This document shows positions 41,631 to 54,576 of a stretch of DNA of 64,000 bases, piece after piece (the first letter of the stretch is position 1; the number at the start of each line of letters is the position of its first letter). The stretch covers positions 62,001 to 126,000 of the forward strand of contig JAIVFJ010000127.1 in assembly GCA_025765615.1 (NCBI GenBank), given 5' to 3'. This DNA comes from Zopfochytrium polystomum. Taxonomy: Eukaryota; Chytridiomycota; Chytridiomycetes; Chytridiales; Chytridiaceae. A model generated the notes under the pieces. The model was not told the DNA's origin. It saw only the letters and a program-made list of their open reading frames with translations, and searched no databases. The translations under genes were made by a program, and so were the position numbers.

Positions 41631-44557
41631 TTAGTGCCTTTTCTTCGAGGGCATAGCATAGGACGCAAGTCGGTCCTTGGATATCTTCATCTTGGTCTCG
41701 GGTCCAGCTTTTGCTGCTTGCTTGTCCTTCCCAGGCTTCTTCGCCTTCTTTCCATTCTCGCCAATCTCCTTCGTCGCAGACGAATTGTTACCCTGTTTGC
41801 TCGTTGCGGACGTAGATTCCGTCTCCTGTGGAACCGCCACAGAGGACACGTCCGACGCTGGCGCCGCCGCCGGGTCGGTGTCTCTTTCCAAAATCGCGTC
41901 CGCCCCGGCAGTACTTCGCTTCCGCTTCAACGCTTTCTTGGCTGCTTGTCCCAGCTTTCTCTGCGCAGCGAGTTCTTCTTCCTTCTCCGCCTGAGCCTCC
42001 TCCTCGATTTTCTTCACCATTTCCCGGAACTGCGCGAGCCGCTTCTTGCGGTGCTTTTTGAAGATCTCGCGGTCGTGCTTCACTTTGTGAGCAGGGCGGA
42101 ACGGTGCGAGTCGCTTCAGCGGCATGAGGGTGTTGAGGGCTTCTTCTGGCGCTTTGAGAACTTCCTCTGGCTCAAGTCCGAAAGTTTCCGCATCAACTTT
42201 CCGGTACTTGAACCGTGTTGGCAGGTCTCCAATCTGGCGAAAATGGTTGTCAATTAGGAAATATTAATCGGCATTTTTTTGTACCATGTCCTCGTAGTCG
42301 AGTTGATAATAATCTTCCAGGTAGTCCTCCAAGTTTTTGGGCAACTCCACCTTCTTCTTCTTCTTTTTCTCCTTCTTGGCTGAATTGGAGAGATTTGCGT
42401 TAGAAGAACTCCAGGCGAGAGAGAGAACCTTACTCTTCTTTCCAGTGGCAGGCTCCTCCGCGCCGTCCCCGGTATAATAAGCGCCACCCGGCAAGTAATC
42501 AGCATCCATAATGAAGTCAGCATCCTCATCGTCATACGCTTCGTCATAGCCCTGATATTGCTGCTTTTGCTCCTCCATCTCTTCCAACTGCTCCAATCGA
42601 TTCTTCACCGGAGCTTGCTTCAGACGCACCGATTCTTTCCCTGCCTTCGGTTTTAAATCGCTGTCCACAATCCCTGAAATCTCAAAATCTTCGTCTTCGT
42701 CCTCGAAGCCGGCCCATTCTGGTCCATCCGCCTCCAGCGGCCAATCGCCCTCTTCGTCACCTTCCATATCCACAGGAATTTCTGCATCAGGCGCTTTGTA
42801 ATAGTCGTCGTTGAACTTTTTTGACATCATTTGATCCCATTTGTCAGGGTCGAAGTCACCCTCAAGCAGCTCCACATCCTTATCGTCAAAGAACATCGAG
42901 ACAGCTGCTGCAGCTGCATCGTCGTTCGAAGCACTGGTCTTCCCGGTCGACTTTGAAGAGGCAGGCGGGACCACACCAGCAACTTTGGCTGCTTTCTTTA
43001 GCCGCTCCAAAATCTCTTGCTTTTTCAGCTGTTTCAGGCGTTTCAGCTCCTCGGCTTTCTGCGCTGCTTCCTCTTCCTTCCGGCTTTTGGCCGCCTTCCT
43101 TGCTTCGCTCCGCTTGGTATCTTTTCGACGCATCGAATTTGGAACGTCTCGCGAGTATGTAACAATGTTGTCCGCGCCCCTAAAGCCGGTAATAAGACTA
43201 CAATGAAATGCATCATGAAAGAGATTATTCTTACTCTTCTTCAAAGCGGAAGTTGTACTCGCGCTCGAAATCGTCAACCATATCATCTTTCGCCTCGTCT
43301 TCGTCAATATGTTCGTCCCGTACAATGTCATCGTAAGTCGGAATAGCGTTGGCCTCCTTATCGACCCATCCCCGTTTCAATATGTAATCCAGCAGGAACT
43401 TGTCATCTTCGTTCTCAATGGTGGAGTCGCCTTCTCCCTTCGCATACGACAACCAGTCCTTGATTCCTTCTGCGCCCTCTCCCTTAGACAAGTTTTGCAC
43501 CAAAAATTGCCGGTACTCTTCTTCTTCACGCTCCAGTTCGGCTTTCGATTTTTCTCGCAGAGAAAAGATGCCTCCGTGATTTGCACTGCCGTTGGCATCG
43601 CCATCGATTTCCTCATCAGCATCAATGGCCGCGGCGGCCGCTTTGAAGGCATTCCTAAGGCTCTCTTGCTCTGAAGCAAATGTGGCCGGAATCTCCCCAC
43701 CAACTTCTGCCTCATCGCCAGAGTCATCACCGTTGGAGTTCAAAAGCCGCTCACGGTGAAAATCTTTAATCGTGAACTTCTTGTCCGCTCGCTTTTGTGA
43801 GGCAGCTCCGCCTTGGAAGTTCCCGATTTCTGGAGCAGGAAGTCAGCAACGAATCCAAGGCGGCAAAACGTCCCAAGAGAAAAACGTTTACCTGACGAGT
43901 AAAAGGACTTGCTTGGGTCGTAGACGGACGGGTCTTTCGATCGGATAAGGCCGATTGTCCGGAAGATTTGCGCATCCATGTCCGCCGATACAAGCGCTCC
44001 AACTTCGTCTTCTTCCTCATCGTCGGCGTCGTCATCGTCATCGAGATCATCGACTTCCCCGTCGCCATACTTCTCCCTCACTGTTGCAGCCCACAACTTG
44101 TCACGTTAGAATATTTGATGCTGCAGCCTCCAGCATGCAACGCGAACTTACGAAGGCTGAGTTCCTCAGCGCGCTTTCGCTCCTCGTATCTCTGCGCGTA
44201 CGATCGGCTGATCGTCAACTGGTCCCGGTCCTTCGCATCCTTAGGATTCACGGTTCCATCGTCATCATCGTCGTCGAAGTCCTCGTCCAAGAGTAGCGCT
44301 GTTCTGCGCGTGCCTCGATCGTCGCCGGAATCTGGCGCGTCCTGGAATGATTGGTCGTTGGAGTCGCCTCTGGTAAACGAAGATCCGCCAGCGCCGACGA
44401 TCGTTCCCGACGGGACAGCGTCCTGCTTTTTGGGTACCCGGATCGTGTTGGGGTTGTTCCTGCTGTTGCTGTAGTTTGCAGCATCGCCGCCGCCGCCGCC
44501 GCCGCCGCCACCGCCGCTGCCGTCGCTTGGCCTGCTCTTCTTCCAGTTTGCGGCCAT
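41631..44557 (-). CDS. KRI1: Ribosome biogenesis protein Kri1
   Basis: Nucleolar factor needed for 40S subunit assembly. About six exons run from 44557 (MAANWKKSRPSDG) to the stop at 41631. Conserved features are LRKF/LREKYGDGEVDDLDDD with acidic runs, QIFRTIGLIRSKDPSVYDPS, KKFTIKDFHRERLLN, FLLDYILKRGWVDKE, the Kri1 core DDFEREYNFRFEEEGADNIV and TYSRDVPNSMRRKDTKR. Then come a Lys/Glu coiled region, FDPDKWDQMMSKKF, DYYQLDYEDM, and IGDLPTRFKYRKV at the start of the C-terminal domain. The last part is Lys-rich (ASYAMPSKKRH). Introns are short, with GTAAGT/GTAAGA-type donors except GTACAA before the last exon. The N-terminus has a Gly run encoded by GCC/GGC repeats. Confidence 0.9.
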
Positions 44558-45269
44558 GCCAAACTTTCTTTCTTTCTTTCCTTTTTTCCTTTCCTTTCCT
44601 TTCTTCTTTCTTTCTCTTCAGTTCCTTTCCTCGTTGAACCTCGATGATTGGAGTGCCTTGTCGTCGTCGTCGTCGTCGTCGCAGTGGTCGATCGCACGGC
44701 CTTGTCAGCGAGGAGCATTCAAGAACCTTTTGTGAATGAGTGCGAGTCTCAAAACGACGAAAAAACAAAAGCCCGCCAAAACCGACTCACATGATCTGAA
44801 TGAGTGGGTGGTGGTTCAGAGAAAGCCCGCCGGAGAGATAACGAAGACAAACAACACATCAATCGCCCACCCCGGTGCAGGAGGTATTTTGTAAAAAATT
44901 GTATATGTTAATATTTTCGATTTTTTTTTTTTTCGTGGTTGATTGTTGCGGAAGAGAATGGAAGAAAGGGCAAAAAAGGAAAATTCTGGGCTCTCTGTCT
45001 GTCTGTCTGTGCAATTAATTGGGGGAGGAAGCAAGCTGTTGTTGTTTAGCGACCTTTGTGTGCTTGATTGCCAGCTGTGTTGGCTTTGGTGTGTGGGTGT
45101 AAGGCAGGGCAGACCGACCGACAGAGGAAGGCAAAATTCTGTATGATGTTAAACTGAAAATAATACAAAGGAGAAATAGGAAAAAAAAAGGAAGTTTGGG
45201 TCGTCTGTTTCACAAACACTTCCCTCTCGCCTCGGCTCTGCTGTCTCTCTCTGTCTCTCTCTTTCTCGC

Positions 45270-45312
<43 letters not shown>

Positions 45313-45719
45313 CTCTCTCTCTCGCTCTCCTTCCTGTCTACCTCAAGCGAAAGTTGCATATCTTTCTTTTTTCAGCCCACTCACAGTGCGTGGGTGTGTG
45401 TGTGTGCGTGTGTTGTGGGGAACTCTGAACGAGTCACATCCCGCCACACCTACTTGCCACTACCCTCTTTCCCCAGGACGGACTTGCAAGGGCAACGCCT
45501 GCATTCGTCACGCACCACCCGGCACTTCTTTTGAGTACGAAGGAAGCCCACCGTTGCTTTTCTCTGGAACCTCTGCTCCCAACAGCGGCACCTTCATCAC
45601 TGCCCACATCACGGCATCATTACCCTCAATCTCTGTTGGACGGAACCGGCCAGCAGCTAGTCGTGCCTTGACCTTCTTAGGGCACCGAGGCCCAACCAAC
45701 CGCATTTTTGCAAGTGGAG
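44558..45719. other. Intergenic, KRI1 and ankyrin gene divergent region
   Basis: Contains a TTTC-type tract at 44565-44625, a CGT repeat near 44660-44685, a T run at 44922-44932, and a CT/CTGTCT tract at about 45241-45330. A frame at 45386-45835 overlaps the ankyrin gene's 5' part and might include its leader. No RNA gene or repeat family was seen. Confidence 0.4.
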
Positions 45720-48700
45720 ATGCCGGATCCACCCAGATCGTCCTCTCAGAAGCGGTTATCCGAAGCACCCTCCTCCGCTGCGGTCAAGGAGGAGTCTCGC
45801 GTCCTGTCGTCCGATGGCGTTGGTCCTCCTCATAACAAAAAGTCGGTATCTGCTCGGCAGCGAACTCCTGAGCGCGGTCGCCCAAGGATCGGATCCACTG
45901 TCGTTGCTCCACCCCTCGCTTCTTCCCAACAGTCCCCCGCGCCCGCCCTAAACACTTCAGCATCCTCTTCGCAGAACGCACATAACTCTACCATTCCGTC
46001 GTCCCTTGCAGAGCACTTGTCCCCACGGGTGAGATCTCGATCCCGGCCGAGAGGAGAGGAAGATGGTGTTGTGGACGGGCGGGCAAGCGGGAATTGGCGG
46101 ATGATGTCTATTTCGCAGCTGCTTCGTCGTGACACCGACGGTGAGGTGGTTACCGGGGACTCCAAAAGTGACCGAGCGAGTGTGGGTGGGGCCAGTAACC
46201 GGCCTCCAAGCCCCACCTCGCCTGGTATGAACAACACTCGCAATTGGTTAGGCTCTTTTCTCTCACGTGCAACGTCTGGTAACGAGATCAAGTCGGAAGG
46301 TGCGTTGAGATCTCGTCTCCCTTACTTGAGTTGACAAAAATCCACATCAGCGAGGCCCGACACACCTGGAGATGGCTTCTCTCCCCTCATGTCGAGGCGC
46401 AGTAGCAGTCGACAGCGGCGAGGCTCTGATGCTAACGACGATGCCTCGTCTGACAGAGCCTCCCAGCACACAGATTCCACGCCGATGCCGTCACGCCTTC
46501 CATGGCTCAGCCGGAAAGCGCACGCGGATGAGAAACGGAAATCTGTCCACTCTGAGAGTGAGCTAGCTGCCTCAGACCGACGGAAGTCTGTTATATCAGA
46601 ATCGGATTATGTCTCTGCGTCTGCTCGAAAGTCGCCTGGAGGCCAACGGAAATCAGTGGGCGGATCTGATACCGAGGGCGAAGGAGATGCCAAATCCAGC
46701 GGTGAAAAGAAGAAGACATGGAAATTGTTCTCCCGAGTTGGAGGTTCAAGCACCGATGATCTCTCGCTGGAGAGCCAGGGCCGAGGTTTGCAATCAGTGG
46801 AAGTTTCTCAAGATTTCTGACCCCTCAATAACAGACAAATCAAGGACTCGAGGAAACTGGTTCTTCTCTGGAAATTCGCCCTCAGTGGAAACGGATGCTG
46901 GAAGCAAAGCGAAGCAAAAGCTGGAGTCTAAAGCATCGTTTTCGCTGCAATCGACCGATCGCTCCGATGTGACAAGTTCTCAACCACGAGGACAGCAGCA
47001 AGCTGCAGTTCAGACTCCCAATTCCACGATATCTACTAATGCACCTGCGGTAACAAGCCACCCACAACCCGTCCAAACACCGGCGAACATATCATTGGAC
47101 TCGGTACATATACTTTCTCTTGATATAGAACATATGCTGACCCGAAAGGCAGAGTGTCCGAGCGCGAAACCTCCTCTCATTGTCCGCAACAGATTTGAAG
47201 GTTGGCGTCAGTGGTTCTCCTGCACCGGGCGGACCGGACACAGGATACCAAAGTGATGAAAGTCGCAAAGGTTTGGCGCGTTGATTGGTTGGCGCCACTA
47301 ACCGCCAATCATGTAGGTACCCCATCTCACAGCTCTTTACGTGAGTCGCCTCCTGCTTTTTCCGACACACAATCGGTTCGAGCCTCCCTCAGTCGAGTGA
47401 TGGGTCAAAGCCAAGGTGAATTCAGCTGTTTTTTTTTCTGTTTTGTTTGCGCAGCTGAAGTGCGTCCCAGGCGGTGGCGTCCCATCGAAGAATTCTCTTC
47501 ATCGCCGTTCAACGACTGGCCAAAGTGGGATTGGTCCAACGCCATCACCAGATACATTAGCTCGGTTACCTCTTTCTCTCCGCGGACTTCCGCTGGCGTC
47601 ACAGCTGATTCTGGCCTCCGAGCACGGCCAAATCGAAGCCATAAGAATCCTCCTGGACCTCGGAGTGTCTCCGTCCTGCAGAGATGAGAATTCCACGCTA
47701 TTGACCCCGCTGATTCAAGCAGCGCGGCATGGTCACACTGCAGTCGTTGAGCTGCTTGTAGAGCGGGGAGCCCGCTTAGAGGACCGTGATCCAGATATAG
47801 GTACTGGACAATTTTGCTTTGCCTCTGCATTCTAACTCTCCTGCGCACCAGGTGGAACGGCTGTTTTTCATGCAGCTATCAATGGTTGGTACGAAACAGT
47901 CAAAGTCCTGATTGCGCTTGGCGCTGACCCAAATGCACCCGAGTGGACTGGGTGCACTCCGATATTTGCTGCATCATTTCATGGACATTTGGAGGTGGTG
48001 GAGACACTTATTGAATCTGGTGCTTCTATCGACGTTCCGGGACCTAGTGGTTCACCAATTCACGCAGCCATTGAAGGAAGGCAAATGGAGGTGCTGAAAA
48101 TGTTGCTTAAGCGAGCGCACGACGTGAACGCTGTAGATGCGGTCGGAAGGACTCCCCTGTGGATTGCGAGCCAAGCTGGGTGAGTTCTCGAACTCCGGGT
48201 TAACAATGCCTTAACTTTTTTTTTTCAGACTTTTGCCCGTACTCGAACTTCTACTCGACCATGGTGCGGATATTGACAAACCGTCTGACGAGGGAACTCG
48301 CCCATTGTGGGCGGCCATCGTTAACGACCACCCAGAAATAGCGTGTCGTCTCGTTGAACGGGGATGTGATGTTCAGGCACCTCTTCCTCGAGGCGCCATG
48401 GGCGGAAAGCTACCAACCCCACCATCGACTGCTTCTAAGTCCCTGGGGTTCACTCCTCTGCACGGTGCAGCCCATCGCAATCATGCAAGGCTGGCGCATG
48501 CTCTTTTGGAGCGTCAGGCTGACCCGACGCTGGAAGACGAGACTCAGCATACACCCCTCCATCTCGCAGCCATGATGGGGAATGCTGCTGTGGTCGATGT
48601 GATTCTCTGGCACAAACCACTACTGATTAACAGCCCGTCAGCAACATTAATGCGGACCCCTCTGTTCTTGGCTGCCCTTTGGAATTCGATGGAGGTTGCC

Positions 48701-49582
48701 CGGCTACTCATTGACTACGGCGCAGATGTCGAGGCTATTTCAGATCCCCGAACGATTCAAGCTACAGCTTTGCGTGCTGCAGTGCAAGGAAATCACCACT
48801 CAATGGTTGAATTGCTTCTAACTCGAGGCAGTGCAAATCCAAACGCCAGAGCGGCAGATGGTTCAACGTGCCTTCACGTTACTGTGTCAAACGGCAATGT
48901 CCGTATAGCCGGTCTTCTAATATCACACGGTGCCGACGTCGACGCTCGGTTATCGGGTGCAGGCGAAACACCATTACATTTGGCTACTCGACGACGGAAA
49001 CGAAATGTCAAAAGTTCCAGCTCATCGACCTCCTCCGGTGGCGAGAGCAACAACGATACACTTACAATCATTCGACTCCTCCTCGCCGCGAACGCTTCAA
49101 TTAATCTCGCCGAAGAGCGTGCAGGCCTGACGCCTCTTCACCTAGCAGCGCGCGAAGGTGATCTTGCAATAGTCGCCCTCCTGATCGGCCACGGAGCAGA
49201 CCTTGAGGCGCTGACGCACTCTGGCTTCTCCCCTCTTGCAATCGCCTCTCTGAACGGCCGAGTGGAAGTTGTTCGAGAGCTCTTGCAGTGCGGAGCGAGC
49301 CCATTTGCCACCAGCTTCGAAGGGGTTTCCGTGATGCACGCAGCTGTTATGGGGGTTGGCGTGAGCGGCGGCAGCAGCGGTGGAGCGACCGCTGAGGCGT
49401 CTGCACGAATTCTGCGAATGCTCTTGGAGAAGGGTGCGGAGGTGGACACGACGGACGCACGTGGCGAAACTCCGCTAGGCATTGCCAGTCGTGGTGGGAA
49501 TCTATATGCAGTGAAGGTTTTAGTGGAGGCCGGCGCCTCTCTGGACCAGCTTGCGTGGCCGAAAGGCGTACCACCAGAGTAG
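45720..49582 (+). CDS. Large ankyrin-repeat protein
   Basis: Multi-exon gene with a Ser/Arg-rich disordered N-terminus (MPDPPRSSSQKRLSEAP..., with repeated RKSV motifs such as KRKSVHSE, RRKSVISE and QRKSVGG that suit basophilic kinases). A C-terminal array of about 14 ankyrin repeats follows. Repeats include LASEHGQIEAIRILLDLGVS, FAASFHGHLEVVETLIESGA, GFTPLHGAAHRNHARLAHAL, TPLHLAAMMGNAAVVDVILW and GFSPLAIASLNGRVEVVREL. Introns occur near 46301-46349, 46788-46834, 47104-47147, 47271-47319 and 47414-47470, and two more split the array near 47801-47851 and 48180-48229. From 48230 to the stop at 49582 the array is one exon. Such proteins act as adaptors; no other domain is seen, so the partner is unknown. 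Confidence 0.82.
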
Positions 49583-50009
49583 CCATTCCAGCGGCTACAT
49601 CATGGCGTGAAGTAATCAGAGGTTGCTTCAGGTTCCTTTTTCGCCCGTCTCGGTTTTGTTTTTTTCTTTTCTTTTTCTTTTATACGTTCAGGAAAATCTC
49701 TTCTCTTTTCGTTTGATTCCACGCCTGTTGCCCGCAGTTTTTTCCCGTTGACCATCTACTGGCTGACTCCATCACCTCTTCTGCACTGCTGCAAGAGAAA
49801 AAATGCGCAACACCATGATACCTTCAGCTGTCCCCTTGCTCTCGTCTCGCAGCCTCCTCACTTTTTTCCGCTTAACTTCCAATAACTAAACCTGCTTAGT
49901 AACTGATCTTTCTTGGCCTTTTCTCTCCCTCCATTTGGGTCTCATCGGCAACAACGAAAAAAAAAAAAAAAAAAAAAAAAAAAAGAAGCAACCCCTGCGA
50001 CAACCGCGT
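49583..50009. other. Intergenic, converging 3' ends
   Basis: 3' flanks of the ankyrin gene (plus) and the mS38 gene (minus), with T-rich patches and an A run at about 49957-49984. No gene recognised. Confidence 0.45.
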
Positions 50010-51486
50010 TCACTCTTGCTTTTGCCGCAAAGGCCCGTCCTTCTTCTTTATCCTTGCCTTGTTGTATCGCGTCGAATTTCTCACAGCCTTGCGCTGCTTC
50101 TTCCACTTGTGCTTGTTCATTTTCTTGCGGCGAATCTTCTTTATCCCGATCGCGTGCATGCCGCCGTCCGCGGAACCGGCTTCGGCGCCAGCGAGGCTCA
50201 CTCGCGCAATCTGCTCCCAAATCCCCGGTTCGTTCGAGTCGGTGTTGCTCGAAAAGAACTGCGTGAGGAGGCGGGACGCTTCCGAGGAGGGCTGCTCCTC
50301 GGCAAAGTCTGCGGCAAACGAATCCGGTGCGGAATCAAGCCCGTCGTACGGAGCGGCGTCGTCCAGGGGATTCCCGGGCGAGGCGTACGGCCGGAAGGTG
50401 CTGAATATTTTCGCGTACTCGTCATTGTAGCGCTCTGCAATTTATACGGTGTGGGGAGAGATGCAACGTTGTGTGAGAGGGTGGGGCAGCAGTCCAGCTC
50501 ACGGTCAGAACAGAATACTACTCCACCACCTACACCACCCAAGCCCTTCACTTACCGTGGGCTTTAAAGGACGATTCGCTGTCGACATCGGCCACAACCG
50601 AGTCCGCCGCTAGCGGGTCGTCAGCCCTGCGTGGCTCCAGCCCGTCCAACGCCTTCCGGAACAGGGCGTCGATGCGGTCTTGCTGCGCTGAGGCGGCGGC
50701 GGCGCCAAAGTGCTCCGTCGGGGCGACCAAGGGGCGATCGCCGCAGAACAGGAGTGAATGCGCCACCAGCGGCTGGTCCCACGAAACAGGGAACGCCCGA
50801 AGGTTCGAGGAGGACGACGAGGAGGAGGAGGAGGAGGGGGAGGAATCCGCAGGCCGTTGCGCTGGGAGCTGGACGGCGGCGTCGGTCGCTGCGGAGGGCG
50901 AAGCGGTGGTTGGGTTGGTGGTGGTGGAGGGTGAGGAGGTGGTTGTGGACGACGAAGAGGCCGGCGCGGTGCAAGCGGAGGTGGCAACAGCCGCTGCCGC
51001 CGGGCCGCCTTGATCGGTCGATAGCGCGCCGGCCGCGGTGGTGGCCAACCGGATCAACGGCGAGACGGCGGCTGCCAGAGAGGCGGGAGGCGACGCTGCG
51101 GGGGCAGTCGCGGACGCTGCCAATGTTGCGGCCGTCGGCGCGGCTGGCGGGGCTTGGACTTCGCCGTGCGCGGCGACCGTGCTGCCGGTTGTGCCGGTGG
51201 TGGTGGTGGTGGTGGTAGTAGTGGTGGTGGTGGTGGTTGTGCTGGCGGAGGGCGCTTGCGCCGTCGTCTGTGTGGAGGCGTCTGCCGCGGCGGCTCCGAC
51301 GGGGCGGCCTCGCCGGGCAGGGTGGCCGGCAAACAGCGAGCGGACGATCGGATCTACGAGCTGCTTCTTGCGTGCAGTCGCCGCCGTCGCTGCTGCCGCC
51401 GTTGTTGTTGATAACGTCGCCGTGGTGGTAGTCCGCATGGCCGCCGACGTTACCGACAGGAGCAGGCCCCTGGTCCTTTGGGCCAT
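50010..51486 (-). CDS. COX24: Mitochondrial small-subunit ribosomal protein mS38 (Cox24/AURKAIP1-like)
   Basis: Two exons (51486-50556, 50434-50010) give 451 residues. The C-terminal 45 residues carry the family signature: HAIGIKKIRRKKMNKHKWKK followed by QRKAVRNSTRYNKARIKKK, the basic helix that binds mitoribosomal small-subunit rRNA. The N-terminus MAQRTRGLLLSVTSAAMRTT is Arg/Ser/Thr-rich without acidic residues, as in a mitochondrial presequence. Between lies a roughly 200-residue Ala/Thr/Ser/Pro low-complexity region coded by GGT/GTC-type repeats. A more normal segment, YNDEYAKIFSTFRPYASPGN, follows. Fungal and animal homologues are usually 110-250 residues, so this protein is unusually long. 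Confidence 0.8.
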
Positions 51487-52451
51487 TTTTTTTTTTTTTG
51501 TGCTCTTTGCGGTGAGGTTGCCCTGGGTGGTCTCTTGTTCTTCCTTCTCACCAACGAGAAAAGAGAGAAAGGGAAAAATTGTGATGAAAATGGACTGGAA
51601 AAATTACCGAAGAGAGCATCTTGCCCTTGCACGCTATGCGTTCCGTTGCCCATTGAAAGCGGCCTTTCAGGAACCAGCGAGAGTTTAATGGCGCAAGGCG
51701 CCGCCGGGTTGGACTCGCTCGTCCCAGTCGCGGCCACTCGAAGTATCGTGTGAACGAACTCCGTCACCAAGAACTGACACGGCCATCGACACTCCTGGCA
51801 CGCTGCGCAGACGCACAGCGTTTGTGCTCGGTGTGTTCAAATTCAAAAAGGACATGATGGAGACGAGGTTTGATTTCCGCGTTTGCCGCGTGTCATTCTT
51901 GGGTAAACATATTCTGCACAAGAATCTGGCCTTGGGCTGAAGACCCTTCTATTGTTATGCTCCTGGCCCTGAGAAGTCGGGGACGTATAATCCCCAGTTG
52001 AAGCGTTTTCCCCCCATCATTTTGGAATGTGCTTGGGAAACGAACTTTGGAGGAAAGGAGCTTGAAGCAACCACCAAAAGCAAGCGGGAGAAAAAAAACA
52101 ACATAAGCGTGTCCCACTATTGAGCAATACTGCCTGGCAGCTTGATCAATGGCCCTGCAAACCTTAAGGACAGGAAGAACCAACTGATTCCCACCGCATT
52201 CAGTGACACCTATCGCCTGGAAACAGTAACAGCTGGCTTTGAAAGGAATGGGAAGAGGAAGCGGACTCCGCCCCAACTCTTGTTTAATAGTCAAATCTCC
52301 TCTAACAGGATTGGAACTTATCTTGTTACGGCCAGAATTCCCGCTTTGCCTCCCGAGGGACTCCCGCATCATTTTTCACACTGCCCTTCTGACACTTCTT
52401 TCTTTCTTTCTTTTTTTCCCCCCCCTTTCTTTCCTTTTTGCCCGCTACAAC
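51487..52451. other. Intergenic, divergent mS38 and DIM1 promoters
   Basis: 965 bp between divergent genes for mitochondrial and cytoplasmic small-subunit ribosome factors. A minus-strand open frame at 51893-52372 lacks recognisable motifs and is not called. Pyrimidine-rich sequence (52395-52440) precedes the DIM1 start. No repeat seen. Confidence 0.4.
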
Positions 52452-54136
<1,685 letters not shown>

Positions 54137-54190
54137 CTGTATTAATGATGCAGCTTTGTTTTTGTTTGCTTTGTTCGTTTGCTTCTTCCG

Positions 54191-54232
<42 letters not shown>

Positions 54233-54576
54233 GCCTCTGGGAAATTTTCTGTTCTGTCTGCATCTCAACATCCATCCTCCCTCTGTCTGTCTGTGGCATC
54301 GCGCTTTCCTCCCAAAAGAGGAAAGAAGGACGAAAACTCAACGAGACAGGACAGCTCTAGACAGAAACGGGACAGAGAGAAGGAGACAGACGGCTGCAGA
54401 CAGACGGAGTGAGAGAGAGAGACAGTGAGACAGAGCGTGAGTGAAAGGGAGAGCGGGAGAGAGTGAGAGAGAGAGAGAGAGAGTGTGTGTGTGTGTGTGT
54501 GGGTAGAGAGAGAGAGTGAGAGACAGGCGCCAATTCGTCCTTTTTTGGGTGCAATTCCTGGTTCAAACTTGCCGAG
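54137..54576. other. Intergenic with T40 run and GA tract
   Basis: A T run of about 35-40 nt lies at 54195-54231, and a GAGA/GTGT tract at 54410-54525 sits immediately upstream of the next gene. No other feature. Confidence 0.5.

Noticed and set aside
51893..52372. 159-codon minus-strand frame between mS38 and DIM1
   Set aside because: No domain-like pattern, no splice partners, lies in a probable divergent promoter; likely chance.
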